Positions 43,464 to 55,665 of a stretch of DNA of 64,000 nucleotides are shown in pieces. Where the stretch lies: NCBI RefSeq assembly GCF_000003815.2, contig NC_049992.1, forward strand, positions 8,805,671-8,869,670. The letters run 5' to 3'. Under the pieces are notes generated by a model. The model did no database searches, had not been told where the DNA came from, and saw only the letters and a program-made list of their open reading frames with translations. Position 1 is the stretch's first letter, and every line of letters begins with the position of its first letter. Source of the DNA: Branchiostoma floridae. Its lineage: Eukaryota; Chordata; Leptocardii; Amphioxiformes; Branchiostomatidae. Position numbers and translations under genes: made by a program.

Positions 43464-45860
43464 AGTCCCAGCAGGTCTCAGCAATCACTCAAGCTGCTAA
43501 GTGGTTGCTGAGGCCAGGTACTTGCTCCAGACAGGTTGGTTGGTTGGCAATCAATCATTCGCAGGTATAATATTCTGATGCATAGCGGCTACAGACATGG
43601 AAAGTTCATCATGGAAAGTTCACGCCAGGTTCATCTGTCCTAGGTGTACTCCCTCCAGTTGGTTCTGGAGACCCCCAGCTCTTTTAGTGTGTTGAGGATC
43701 TGGTCTTGGGCGGCCTCTAGGGCATTTCCAAGCAGGGTTTGGGTCCGAGGTTATCACTTGGCTGGGAGGTCAGTATACCTTCTGCCAGTTCTGGGGGACT
43801 GTCCTCTACACATGTCTGTAGAGTCTGCTGCAAACTAATACATGTTCAGTCTCAAGCCCTATACCAGGTTTTACATAGTTTTCCTTCTCAGGTTGAGGCT
43901 TTGGTTAGTTGGCCATACATTTAGATACAATGTACAAATGTAGATGGTACCGATTGCTTTGCTCTATAGGACAACAGCAGTAAGTTTAGATACTGGCTTG
44001 AAAGAATATCAGGAAAAGGCCATAATTGCATAGTAAATGATAAACACACCAAAGCCAGCCTGGCAGATTAGTTTGAAATGCCTGCTGCTTGGCTTGGCGC
44101 TGCTGTCAATTTTGGTTGTTGAATGGGATGTCAGTGCTCCCTGGGGACTGCACAAAAGTGGTTGCTGGTTGGGTCCAACAATTTGTCTACTGTATAATGT
44201 AAAATTGAATGGGACTGTTTCAATGTAACTTTTGACAGCAGGTGGTTGCCCGACCAGGTTTCACTCAGTGAGGTCTAAACTGCCCTGACTCTCTGCAGTA
44301 GAGTCTGCCCAACCAATAATCAATACTTGGCTCCCAACCAAAGTGTGTTGATTGGAAAGCTGCATCTAAATTAGTTCTTCTGTGAGCAGGTGGAAAATGT
44401 GATGCTATTATCCACAGCTTAATGACTTTCTTCCGTCTGTACATCCTTCCCACTTTACACTTCCCAATTTCCGCTTTCAGCTGCTTCTTGCTGCTTATTC
44501 TGCATTCAAGGTGACGATGTCTTTCTTTTGCCTGATGAAGCCTTATTAGGCAAATGTCAGGGCTGTTGAAGGTTTTCAATATACTGTAAAATGCATTTAA
44601 GTTTTTAAGGATTTAATTTCGCGGTAGCGGGAAAAGGGACTTTTCGCGGTGGTTTTAACCACGGAGCTTTTTGACAGTATGCTGACTCTCATACTGTCAG
44701 CTACAAACTAAGTGAAAAGATAAATTTTAAAATTCCTCTTACTCCATAAACAAAGTATATATTAAGCTAACATACTTTAGAATCTCTGATATCTTCATAA
44801 AGAAATTATACGAATAAAGTATGCACTTTTTAAACTTTTCAAAATTGAAAAGGTGCTTCAAGTTGTTGCCAAAGTTGGGGGTGAGTTCTTTATTTGAGGT
44901 CATTACACAGCTTGTATTTTTAAGGTACAATTTACAAGACTACTGAGTGCATGGAGTCAGTTTATTAGCTCAGCCAAGATTATGCAGTCTTAATGAATGA
45001 CATCTAACATCTCAGTGACATCTAAAATGTTACCCTGCTCTGTCAGATTACTGAGACAGAGATCTATGTTTAATAACCATTAGCCCTCGCTGACTGTCAG
45101 TCACCATGACTTCTTGACTGGTGCTGTTGCTAGGGAGAAAGATTAAGTCTGGTTATGGTGACCTTTTAAGCGGGGCTGTCTCCGCAGAGCCTGAAAAATA
45201 TTTCTGTCCCACTCTTCAAGCCCATATTGTTGATATTCCTGGTAAAATATGTCATTTCAAGCTTACATTTTCAACAGTTTCATGTCATTTTTGGGGCGGA
45301 TGGAGTAAAATTTTTGTCCCAACAAGCAAATTTCCGCCCCAGGACAGAAGGACAGGTCCTGGAGACAGACCAGCTTTTGAGTCAATTCTGCGATGCTCAC
45401 ATCAAAAGATGAAACTTTATATGCAGGGCTGCAGTGTTTGCTTATGGCCTCTTCTTCTTTCGGTAGGGCTGCTGCCCTCATTGTGTTGAGGATTCTGCAG
45501 CCTTAACTTACACAGAGAAGTCCACTACGCAAACCGAATGCATGGGATTAGATTTTTGATTTGAATACTGACAGGGATGGCGACAATGCTACCACTGCCG
45601 GGAGGTTGTTCCATTCCTTGATTGTACGTGGGAAGAAAGCATTTCGTCTATATTGTGTTCTGCTGGCGGGGGTCATATATGCTGCAGGGTGTGTTGATCG
45701 GGAACTTCTAGTGCAGGTGCAGGAGCGGGACTTAATTATTTTAGTTCACCCGTGTGGTACTTATGGAGAGATTATTAAACTATGTCGTCAAATGTCAGAA
45801 TCATTTGTCTCTGTGTTTGACATATTCTGTAAGGATGTCTCTGGCATGATATCTGCCTTG
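43464..45860. other. non-coding stretch
   Basis: No recognised exon. Contains the truncated MITE at 44581-44690. A 104-codon minus frame at 44265-44579 shows no recognisable domain. Confidence 0.45.
44581..44690. mobile_element. MITE with TACTGTAAA ends, copy 2 (truncated)
   Basis: atactgtaaaatgcatttaa followed by cgcggtagcgggaaaaggga and gcggtggttttaa, the complement of the 38172-38330 interior. Confidence 0.65.
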
Positions 45861-45862
45861 CT

Positions 45863-45935
45863 GGATTCGAACCCGTGACCTCTTGGTCACAAGGCAAACA
45901 CATACATTGCCACCGCGCTATACAGTCCCACACGG
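45863..45935 (-). repeat. tRNA-derived SINE head
   Basis: On the minus strand: TAGCGCGGTGGC at 45909-45920 (near box A) and GGTTCGAATCC at 45863-45873 (perfect box B) at tRNA-like spacing, with GTGACCAAGAGGTCAC between them. The region does not fold into a full tRNA with a paired acceptor stem, so a pol III SINE is more likely than a tRNA gene. The body probably extends to lower coordinates, extent unknown. Confidence 0.5.
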
Positions 45936-45939
45936 CAAT

Positions 45940-47390
45940 ATGATCAGGGCAATATGATCACTAACATTTATGGTAGAGACGGCGTGGATGCTATTGTGTA
46001 ATTTATTTCATTCCTCTCGCCCCTAATGTCATGCCGCCCTACTTTGTAAGCTTCGAAGAGCAACTTCAAACTTGTATCACATTAGGATGCAGGTCAGGTC
46101 GTTCTGGCAGTGAGTGGGAGCTAGACCAGCATTTTGAATCATCTACAATCACGCACTTTCACGTATGGGCACAGAGTTAAGTGCAAGAAAATCACCGCTG
46201 GAGTGCATGTTGACTTTTGATTCGCTGTAAGTGTGACAGACATGATTGGAAATGTGTTAAAAGTTCAGGGATGTCTCACTAAGCTCACGTATGTATAGCC
46301 AAGGAGGTTATATATCACGAGTGTGATGTCATATTGAATAAGGTTCCTAACACACCAGTTTGTATGTTATTATCTGCCATAACCCAGGCATGACCCAACA
46401 GTTCAGGTCGGTTTCCATTAACTTTGAGACACTTTGGATACCTCAGTGTAAATGATGGTTGTGGTGGGTTCTCCAAAGTGTTTGGGTTGTGGCTATCCTC
46501 AAGACCAAACATATATGACCTTAGCACGTGAGAAAGGTCATTACAAATGTAGCTTCCACTATGAGAACATAGCAATGAATTCACATGTATATCCAGTTGA
46601 CTCAAATGCCGTAACTGCGTAAGTTTGAAAGTTTGGAGATGATTTTGAGGAGTTTGTAAGATGTTCTTCACATGCAGTTGTGGTGCTTTCAGTCTGTGTC
46701 ACGTTGACCTGAGATTGGGGAACTTGAAAAGTGCTACTCTTAACTTCGAGTACTTTGTTGAAGTAGGAGGTCCATTAACAGAAATGGTCAAGCATGTTGT
46801 TGAAAGTGCTTTTAAAGCTGGAGAAGGAAGTAGTGATCAGAGTCTGTTGAGGTGTACTTGATTTAAATAGTACTACACGTACATACTTTTAAAGCTTTTC
46901 AGGTGCCAAGGAAAGTTTGAAAGTCTTGTGCACGTGGTAAGGAGAGAAAATTCAGTGGCTGTATTTCTGCTGAATGACAATATAAGCAATCAGTCTGATG
47001 TACTGGTACTTTCTGTCTGGAATACATTGACCTCTGAGTAGTGAATCTTGGTTGAATCAGCACTTCAGAGTAGATGGAGGTCATTATAATCAGTATACAT
47101 GTAAGTCGTGAGGAGTGATGTGGCTGTCCTTCGGTCTCACTCAGGAAGCTACTTCTAGAGGACACGGGTTTGCAGGCCTGTATGAAAAAGTTGGAGGTTC
47201 ATTGAACCCTGACTGCTTAACCATGGGGCATTTCTAAGAAACATTGCTTGGAGACCTAAAATTTAATCTTTATCGCAGCAATGAATTGTAATCATATAGT
47301 TAATCTTTTGGTCAGTACAGAGGCTGTCTAATGGAAAATAGTATCTCAAAAGAAGCTGGCCTTGTCATACATTCAGGGCCTTCCCATGAC
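45940..47390. other. non-coding stretch
   Basis: No supported exon. A short segment at 46903-46936 has splice-like borders but fails as LIM continuation (see rejected list). Confidence 0.45.
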
Positions 47391-48660
47391 TATGCTTCAA
47401 CCAAGGTCGGCGCTAGGTTGGAAGTATCCTGAAATACATACTAATCAAGGTCCAGCTTGCTCCTCTGATCATAACATCCGGGCAAAACACGCTGGTCCGT
47501 TGCTAGGCTATTCTTCTCGTTGCTATGCTAATAGGCCACACCCACAGGCGGGTCTGAAGTGCCGCACGGCATATAAACAGAAAGCAGCAGAAGTATTTCC
47601 CAAGATTACGATCGACTAGTTTATGATATAAATTAACAAAAGTATATACATGATACATGAAAATGTCAGCCTTGAAACGACGTAAAACTTTAAAAATGTC
47701 AGTGTATACAGTGCTCAAATCCCCGCTTTTACGGGACGTGACAAAAGTCACTTTCGGTCGCTGAACTCTGAACTCCACCGACTTTTTTTTCTCATTTACG
47801 TTGGAATCAAACATTTATACCCTTATCTAAGCTCAAACTTTCTAAAATCAATTTCTACTGTGTAGTTTCTTATGTCTGATACATTTAAAATCCTGTTCAT
47901 ATTTACCGATACTTTTTTCTCCCATAATTCCTGAACGCACCGATAGAAAAACAAATACGAAAACCAAGATGGCGGGCGGCTTTTCCTCTTTCAAATGGAG
48001 TAGTTTTTGTTTCATTTTATCGGTAGGATCGGAAGATATCGGTCAAAATATGAAATGTGCACTTTATTCAGTGCTTCCACGCTGAAAAGGAGATGTTTTG
48101 AAGCTATAATGAGGCGGTGTTGGCATAGATGACAGAGCCTTATTAGCCCCTTTGTCTTCGCGGGCACTTTCATGCAAATCATCTCTTTGTGCCAGGTGCT
48201 GGGAGCGGGGTTTTCAACTGTAAATCAAAGTCTCTGAAATCGTTTGGTGTGTGTATTCAGTATTTTTGCCCTGTAAGTTAAAAGCAAGGAGTTTTGGTCA
48301 AAGCTGCTTGTTTTAAGCTAGTTTTGGACGAACCACTTTTTTTTCACTATCGTTCCGTAATTTGATTTGATTGTGTATTAAACGCAGCTATATTCTGGGC
48401 ATCGGTTACATGAATCAGACTTAAGTTTTCATCCTCCTAAGTTGTGTGTGTTTTGTGTATGCTTGTGTATTTTTCCTTCTTTATTCTGTTTTTGGGTCGA
48501 GTTTTCGTGACCGCTTGGGAAATCAAACATGGCACCCGCCGGTTCATCTCAGGTCAATGGGATAGTCTACTGTATTGCGGAGGGAAATGTTGCGTGCGGT
48601 TTCGGATTGTTTTCTTTATTAAACTAAACAGAACGTTAGTTAATTCATTTCAGGACTTTT
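47390..48660. promoter_or_regulatory. CpG-enriched promoter-like region
   Basis: CpG dinucleotides are much denser than in flanks. Motifs: two gttgctagg/gttgctatg half X-boxes (RFX-like) near 47500-47526, a CACCC box (ccacaccc, about 47535), a TATA-like catataaac at about 47570, and ccaagatggcgggcgg at about 47964 (YY1-type AAGATGGCGGC). An ATG in good context at 48529 opens only 32 codons. Could be an internal promoter or a decayed element; no exon proven. Confidence 0.35.
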
Positions 48661-49860
48661 TTTTCAAAATGACCAGAACACATTTCAAAGAATATGTGAC
48701 TCAATTAGATAATTGGTCTCAAAATAAATGGTGCCTGTGTTTTTTTAATGTACAACTCACCCATGCTGCTACAAATGATGTTACCCAAGCGGGATGATTG
48801 TAGTCAAGAACTGACGGCGTCGGTAATTCGTAACAATTTACAAAGCACCTTTTTGAAAAGGTCTAAAATGCCAGTTCAGGATTACAAATAAACTTTAAGG
48901 TTGGTCTACAACCTGGGCAATGATTGGGGAGAAAAACATACAAACTGGGACTGGCCATGGACAGTTTAATAAATGGTGTCATCTATTTGAGCACGTTCCA
49001 ACTGTTGCGCTATCTTGTTCTATTTTATCGGAAGGAACTTTCAAACCGTATCCTGTCAATAATTTGTCGCTGAAAAGTGGCTTGGTAAAGCTGTTTATAT
49101 TACAACTACGTTCAGTTTGGAATATTTTACTACTACTAGCGCCATGTTGAATCTTTTGCCGTCGAAACCCAGCACTAGTAAATCGTCCAACTTCACCAGC
49201 GGCGAGCTGACTGATATATATATTTTTTTTTGATGATGGAATATCTTTGGGTATTTTGACCATAAGATGGACAAAACTATACTGAAAATCCTGTTGGTTT
49301 TGAGTCAGGCAACGAATTGGTATTGTTAAAACGTGCTAATGTAATAACAATTGAAACCAGCGGCAGGTAACGCATATGAATAGCGACGTTGACACAGGGG
49401 AGATATCGTAACATAAACATTACTAAGGCCCGCCTTTTAAATTTTCAACCAATCACGGACAGTTTCCAATGGAGACAACAGTGATTGACACCTAATTAAC
49501 ATCAATATTCATGTCCCACAAGTGGGGATTTTTCATGCCCTTTTGGACCATCGTGAAATGTGAATGAACTGATGAATGATTGAACTTAATTGCTGGACAG
49601 TTGTACAATTTACATGTTCAATGTATCACAACAACCAATGAATAACAGTAATACGTGAGTTTGGTGGAAATGAATTGGATGGCAATGAGTACAAAGAGGA
49701 TGATGCATCAACAAAAATGATGACTATGTGATGATTTATCTTTGAGGACCAGAATGCCTTGATTAAGTACATGTAGGTGTTCATATGTCCTTGTGTGAGT
49801 GGATCAAAATTTTGGATGAGTCTTGTAGCAAATAGCCTTAACGGTTTACCTCATTCTGCT
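48661..49860. other. non-coding stretch
   Basis: No exon recognised; contains a PBX/HOX-like motif pair at 49482-49500 and a TA-rich run near 49217. Confidence 0.45.
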
Positions 49861-50690
49861 TCTCCTATAATTTAGGTCCTCCCAAGAAGGTTAAAAGAGG
49901 ACCTCCTTGGTCCTCCCTTGCCATTATAAACCCAGCGTGATGTTCCCTGGAGGAAGAGAGGTCTCTCTGACCTTCAAATGATTGGTAAAGTGTCCCTAAT
50001 TTGCGACTAGTTGGCAGGAAGAGCTACATTCTCTCATCTCCAGTTTGTCCTCACAAGGAGGTTTAAAGAGGACTTCCTTGGTCCTCTCTTCCCATAACCC
50101 AGCGTGATGTTTCTGACTTAGGGAGCAGGGGGGCTGTTTCCGTCTTCATCATGCAAGAAATGATTAGCCTCCAGAGGCCTTTGGGCCTTGTTGTCGAGTG
50201 ACCTCGATTATATTTGGAAACAATTCCTTCAGATGTACAGGGTCGCTCTGACCCTCACACCTCCCTTGCATCAGATTCTGAGTTCACTGGTAAAGTGTCC
50301 CTTATTTGCGGCTAGTTGTCAGGAAGAGCTACATTCTCTCATCTCCAGTTTGTCCTCACAAGGAGGTTTAAAGGGGACCTCCTTGGTCCTCTCTTGCCGT
50401 AAGCCAGCGTGATGTTTCTGACTTAGGGAGCAGGGGGGCTGTTTCCGTCTTCATCATGCACGAAATGATTAGCCTCCAGAGGCCTTTGGGCCTTGTTTTC
50501 GAGTGACCTCGATTATATTTGGAAACAAATCCTTCAGATGTACAGGGTCGCTCTGACCCTTACGCCTCCCTTGCATCAGATTCTGAGTTCCCTGGAGGAA
50601 GAGAGGTCTCTCTGACCTTCAAATGACTGGTAAAGTGTCCCTTATTTGCGACTAGTTGGCAGGAAGAGCTACATCCTCTAATCTCTAAGG
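49861..50690. repeat. tandem duplication, three units of about 305-340 bp
   Basis: The block tggtaaagtgtccc recurs at 49983, 50288 and 50628. Units are nearly identical (aggaagagctacattctctc, ccttgcatcagattctgagt); the middle unit lacks about 35 bp (ccctggaggaagagaggtct and following). Recent local expansion; no gene. Confidence 0.85.
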
Positions 50691-52626
50691 AAGCTGCCGA
50701 GTTCTCTCATTTGCACTATGAGGTTAATGTACTTTGAATGAAGGCAGTTAAGTGAACCAGACTAAACTAATAATAAGTAATATCTTTAAGCTCAGTGGTT
50801 CAGGCCAGTGCAGATTGGATTGATATAAGAAAGATCAAACTTCAGCTTTAGATTAAAGCACTACTCCCCAGTTGTTTGTGTCAGCTTTTAAGTTTGAAAC
50901 CTTTGTAGGTTAAAGACAGTTGGGTTTTGCATTCTGATCAGAATTACTCAGATTGATGCTTGGTGAGGCGTGCTCGTGCAGTAATGATTTCATGATCAAA
51001 ATGTCAGTTATGTTTTACCCTTGCAATACCGGATGTCTATGATCTTAACTGCTTTTAAGCTAATTTCCCTCATTTAGTTTTAAGTCTCTTCGGAAGGGAA
51101 GTTTAAAGTGTTATTTGGGTCCTTAACATGCTATGCTCATTTCTTTGTTTGATATTTGCCTCTGACGTAGGAAAGGTATTAAGTGTATTTGACTTGATTG
51201 CCCATGTTTTGAAGCTCTTCCTGTTGTTGAGTTCAATAAGCTGATACACGCAGCATGTGAAACCCACACAATCTTCATGTGAATCAGAAGCTACGACAAC
51301 ACTTTGTCAGATGCTCCTGACTAATATGATACGTTTTCAAATGCACGTCAGCCACATCTGCCAGGTACATGTCCGCGGAAGATGACATATAATTTTGTAT
51401 CTGACTGGTATGTACGTACATGTGACCTATTACTTTAATTTTTGAATCAGAAAAAATGAAGCAGGGAAATCTAAGAATAAAAAAGAAATTGTTTCAAAAG
51501 GGGATCATTGGGTTGTCAAATATTGTTACAAAATTGTTTTTTTTCCAGTCCCCAAACCTTAATAACAGAGGGGAGGGTCAATTAATTGTGTCTTTCTCCC
51601 TGTGCATGCATTAATGTTGTAAAATCTAATATATAGCTAGGATAACTCGATAATATTTGTTAAGAAGGCTGCTGGTAGATTCCAATATGGGTTACAATTG
51701 ATTAAGCAATCTGCATTCTAACCTGAGTCCCTTCAGCCATAGCAGATGAAACCTGATTATCCATCCATGAATTAATAGTGGACTATCCTTGTAATGGGTA
51801 CCATGGGATAACAAAATATGTATTGGTTATTATTTAGTTCATAGCTGCTGTATGAGACCTCTGTGATCAAGAAATTCAGTTATTTTCAATTATCTCCAAT
51901 GTTATTCTATTGGCCTACCCCATCGATTTCATGCTAAAAATCTAAGGGCAAAGAAATTAAATTGGTATATAAAGTACATTGTAGCTCCCTCACAGTAAGG
52001 ATTGCAATTAGGGCCAGGGGAGATAAAGTACCTTCAGGAATACTACTGTACAATGTATCTGTAGCATTTAGTCTCAACTTTTGGTGACAGTTCTTTGTAT
52101 ACATGTTGTACATGTATCACTGATATGTTTTCTGCCAGACCATTGGGAAATGTATGTGTGTTTGGTCCTGTAATCCTACCTGTGTTATCTCTAGTTTGCA
52201 GCAGGCAGGACGCGCATAGTTAAGGTGCACTCTCATCAGACGTGGGGCACCCTTGTGGCATTGCTGGTTTCGGAAGATGCTCAACGAATTTCAGAGATAA
52301 AGAACGAATTTTCTTACTTGTTGTGTATTTTGTCATCTTCTATGTCATACTTTTACGTATTATGCAATATCTGAATTATAAAAAATCGGAGAAAATAACA
52401 AAACAGTGATGCAGTGAACGAACGCAACAATGCTGCAAGCGTGCCCCACGTCTGTTGAGAGTCCACCTTTACTGCATAGACTTAAAAACAACTGATTATT
52501 CCAATCTCTGCCACAGAAGGAAAGGTCAGGGTTTGAAATACATGTACTTTTTTCTGCATACCAGCCCAGTTGCAGGTAACATTTGAAATTATACCTGCAC
52601 CAAACAACTTTTACCTCAGACCCAGA
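50691..52626. other. non-coding stretch
   Basis: AT-rich; nothing beyond simple sequence noticed. Confidence 0.45.
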
Positions 52627-52691
52627 CTGGTCCCCCCCCCCCCCAAAAAAAACGGTTTTGTACTGGTACACCATACCAGTACCCACTCCTA
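52627..52691. mobile_element. hAT-like MITE, terminal fragment
   Basis: Only the right end of the 25046/54059/56365/63208 family: acggttttgtactggtac ... ccagtacccactccta, next to a C14/A8 run. Left end not found. Confidence 0.5.
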
Positions 52692-52699
52692 GTCTACAC

Positions 52700-53500
52700 T
52701 GTAGCAGGCTCCTCCATTACACGCATCATAATACTGTGCAATATGAATGTATTGCATAATAATAATAGACAAAGGGGAAGGGATTGGACAAAACAAAACA
52801 AAAAATTGCAGTGGTTTTGAGTTTTTTTGCGAAGTGGTCACTGCAAGAATTGTGAACATAAAACCATTGCTAACATTTCTGTATTATCTGTAAGTATAAC
52901 CATCTGCATTAGTGTACCTAGTAATTTCCCATTGTGAATAGAAGGATACTAATATACATTTGTACATGTGCTTCAAGAAAGGTCTTTTAACAAGTACAAT
53001 GGACGATGAAATTTTGATTGGCAATTACATTTTAATGGTGGGGAAGTTCATTCTTATCGTAGGGTTTCTCTATAAAAGAAATTAGTTATGACAAGTGGTC
53101 TCGAAAAGTTGTTATTCAGTAAAGAGCCGGTAGCAGAACCCATAATTTTGATTTTTTTTTCCCTTTGTCTTTTCTTTTTATATAAAAGCCTCCTTCTACC
53201 ATGCTAAGCATGCTTCAAACATCAAAAGGGTTTTTTCATGACATCATTTCTATGAATTAACTGCTGGGCTAATGATCTTGCAATCAAAAGTAATAAGCTA
53301 CTTGAAAGTTGTTGTAAGTAATTTCCATAGAAGTGTGGAAAAGAATATCAGATTTCATATAGACTGGCCATGGGGTCAGTTGCACAAGACCTTGAAGAAG
53401 AAACTTGGGATTTTGAAGTCTGCAACTTAAACGGCTGCACCTGCACTTCCCAAGTTTATGTCACTTCTTAGCCCCACAAAGGGCTACCTACCAACCAAAA
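52700..53500. other. non-coding stretch
   Basis: AT-rich; nothing recognised. Confidence 0.4.
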
Positions 53501-53505
53501 GTCAT

Positions 53506-53660
53506 GACCATGGCTTGTCCAGAACAATAGATATCAAAACTGGAAGTTCTCCTGCAATACTACATAAAGACCCAATATCTTCTAGCAGCCTAGTAGCTTT
53601 CTATGGTATTGCAGTCAAACTTCTGGTTAAGATATTCTGTTTTCTGGACATGCTATGGTC
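53506..53660. repeat. imperfect foldback sequence
   Basis: Arms gaccatggcttgtccagaac and ggacatgctatggtc pair over about 55 bp with mismatches; internal gatatcaaaactggaagtt pairs with aacttctggttaagatatt. The left arm resembles part of the 132-bp repeat at 9.7 kb (tgtccagaac..gatatcaaaccaggaagtt). Confidence 0.55.
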
Positions 53661-54058
53661 AAGCTTCTTTCAGTGGTAGATATACATGTAGCTCTAAGAC
53701 CAGTGATCTATTGTAGCTGGTCAAAATTCTAAGTCTAGAAATCCATGAATTTTCTTGTATTAAGTACCCCACACATACATGTAGTCTTCAGATACATATC
53801 AAACCATGAAATGCCTAGTTTACTTTGAAATTCATAAATGCCAAAGATTATGCCTTTGCATATGTCAGTGCGCAACGCCATGAGCCTTCAGGCATGGATG
53901 TCAGACATTTTTTTTATATCTTTTGGATATGAGTTCTGATAAAACAGGTATATCATGTCCTTTGATTGACAACTGTCAATCACACTCAACAAGCACTTTT
54001 GGGCACACCCACCCTGTCAAGGGTAATTCCTCTCCCTTTTATAGTTTACAGTAGGACG

Positions 54059-54436
54059 TAGGTCTGGGTATCGGTACACCGTTTTTTCTTATTGGACCGG
54101 TCCAGAAAAACCGGACTGATTAGAAATTAACAGATTATTTTATCAGGCATTCACACGTTTTGGCACTTGCAGGTGGAAGAAAATAACAAGAATGAAGTAG
54201 AGTAGAGTTTACAGTAATTTTTACCAAGTTTTACAGCCAATCGTACAGGTGCAGTTAGCATTGTAGGATTTGTAAACACCAGTGTGAGTCTAATACTCCA
54301 CCAAACAGATTTCTTTGTAGCAAAATGGACCATTGGTATGAGTCATGCTGAATCAGGTCCAGGTTCAGGTCCAACCTGATCCTCTGGACCTGAACCGGAC
54401 CTGGACCTGAATTTTCTGTACCAGTACCCACCCCTA
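54059..54436. mobile_element. hAT-like MITE (378 bp)
   Basis: Ends TAGGTCTGGGTATCGG and CCAGTACCCACCCCTA; perfect 8-bp target duplication GTAGGACG (54051-54058, 54437-54444). Interior with alternating GGTCCAGGTTCAGG and its complement, a subterminal hairpin. Orientation opposite to 56365. Confidence 0.85.
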
Positions 54437-54444
54437 GTAGGACG

Positions 54445-55140
54445 TCATCCATAAAATTGGAGGCTGACAAGACAGACTTTGTCTGAAGGACTAATCTATA
54501 TTGACTGAAAGGTTTGTGGCACACCAATTCGTTTTCTGGTCAGATTTGAAAATAAGATGCTGATTGAAAAGATCAACATGAATTTGGTACCTTGCATGCT
54601 TGACCTAGGTCTCTAAGGATTCAATTCGGACGTAATCCTAGTCCTTTGTTTCATTGTGTCTTCATGCTCAAATTTTACTTTTATCGTGTGAGGAGTGAGG
54701 AATAAATTTCCTTGGCCGTGGATTGCAATTGGATAACTGAGCATGACCATACCCAGCTGTGCAAAAGCCATTAAATGATAAGTTTAGAATTACAATACAG
54801 ACCATGGCTGGTGCATTTCCCTTGGAAATAGTCAGGGAGAAAAGGTTGATAATACCCTGTGCAATAGACAATTTTGAATGTTTTTTCACCTGACAGAAAA
54901 ATCGGTGTGAGGACTGTCAATACTAATGCTGCTTCAATCTGTAACAGCAGGTACATCAGATGCAATATGCAGGCAGCTACATTATTAAATGACACTGAAA
55001 AATGTGCCAAATCTAATGTGTAGCGGATTGAAACGTCACGACGACAACATGTCCAATTTACAACCGGTTTCCATTCTAGAACAAAGAAGCAAAAACATGA
55101 CACAGAGCACCAGCAGAAGATTTCGGGGGTTACAGGGGGA
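54445..55140. other. non-coding stretch
   Basis: No exon supported; the 142-codon minus frame at 54771-55199 was rejected. Confidence 0.4.
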
Positions 55141-55576
55141 ATATTCAAAGACCACGGGTAGATTATGAGCTGTTTAGGAGGCGGCACATCAGTGCGCACG
55201 CCTCGCGTAAAAATTGATCAACATCTACATCCTTTTTACCACCTCCGTGATTCTTTCCATTTCCCACAAGTCAATTTTGGCTCCCGATGGTTTTAAGTAG
55301 ACCATTACAAGCGCAGTGCCATAGGAATTTACCTTCGGTGTTAGTAATGTGTGCGCTGGTAGGCTACATGATAAGGCTGTGAGCTCGTCCCGTGGGGCAT
55401 TTGCCGGCGGCTGATATCCAACACGCCTTCATTGATCTCGTGTATTTGGACTAGCTCCCCGAAGTGGCGGCTTCGCCAGTGATTAGTTGAAATTTTGAGT
55501 TGGGCTAAGCCTTTCATGCGGCTAACACCACCTTTATTGGACCTTCCTACTGGACTTGATTGAGAATTTGGTGAAA
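55140..55576 (+). promoter_or_regulatory. CpG-enriched candidate promoter / 5' UTR
   Basis: Higher CpG density (cgcacgcctcgcgt, gccggcggc, ccgaagtggcggcttcg) than either flank, directly upstream of the candidate first exon at 55577. No TATA box seen at a fixed distance. Confidence 0.35.
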
Positions 55577-55665
55577 ATGATGCTGGCAAAGAGGCCCACC
55601 ATGCTCTGCTCGCCTTTCTCCTCCCCGTTTCCCTCACCTTTTCGAAAGAAGAGGAATACAGTCAG
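55577..55665 (+). CDS. candidate alternative first coding exon, unrecognised
   Basis: ATG at 55577 (a second ATG follows directly) opens 29 codons plus 2 nt to a strong donor (gtcag|gtaaga), phase 2. Residues: MMLAKRPTMLCSP, then a Ser/Pro/Phe-rich run and RKKRNTV. The preceding 430 bp (55140-55570) is CpG-enriched and promoter-like, unlike the AT-rich flanks. Phase 2 equals that of the LIM exons ending at 23503 and 40725, so it could be an internal start feeding the same downstream exon beyond 64 kb. No family recognised; no transcript evidence. Confidence 0.45.

Noticed and set aside
45561-45878. 105-codon + strand frame (RLFHSLIVRGKKAF)
   Set aside because: Overlaps the SINE-like region and shows no domain; probably repeat-derived.
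45863-45935. Genuine tRNA gene
   Set aside because: Box A and B are present, but I cannot pair a 7-bp acceptor stem or place a normal anticodon loop; tRNA-derived SINE is the better reading.
46903-46936. Possible remaining LIM exon (cttttcag acceptor, QGKFESLVH reading, gtaagg donor)
   Set aside because: In the required phase it has QGKF but lacks the Tyr-Cys and the final zinc ligand spacing, and its length of about 34 nt breaks the phase pattern.
48541-48590. Segment reading GIVYC after a catctcag acceptor, like the end of a LIM domain
   Set aside because: Phase 2 entry from 40725 produces an immediate stop; the GIVYC frame needs phase 0, and no H/D/C ligand follows at the right spacing.
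48444-48797. 117-codon + strand frame
   Set aside because: Starts in a GT-rich run and has a random hydrophobic/aromatic composition; no domain seen.
54771-55199. 142-codon minus-strand frame
   Set aside because: Cys/Phe/Leu-rich translation of AT-rich sequence, no domain, no splice or promoter support on that strand.
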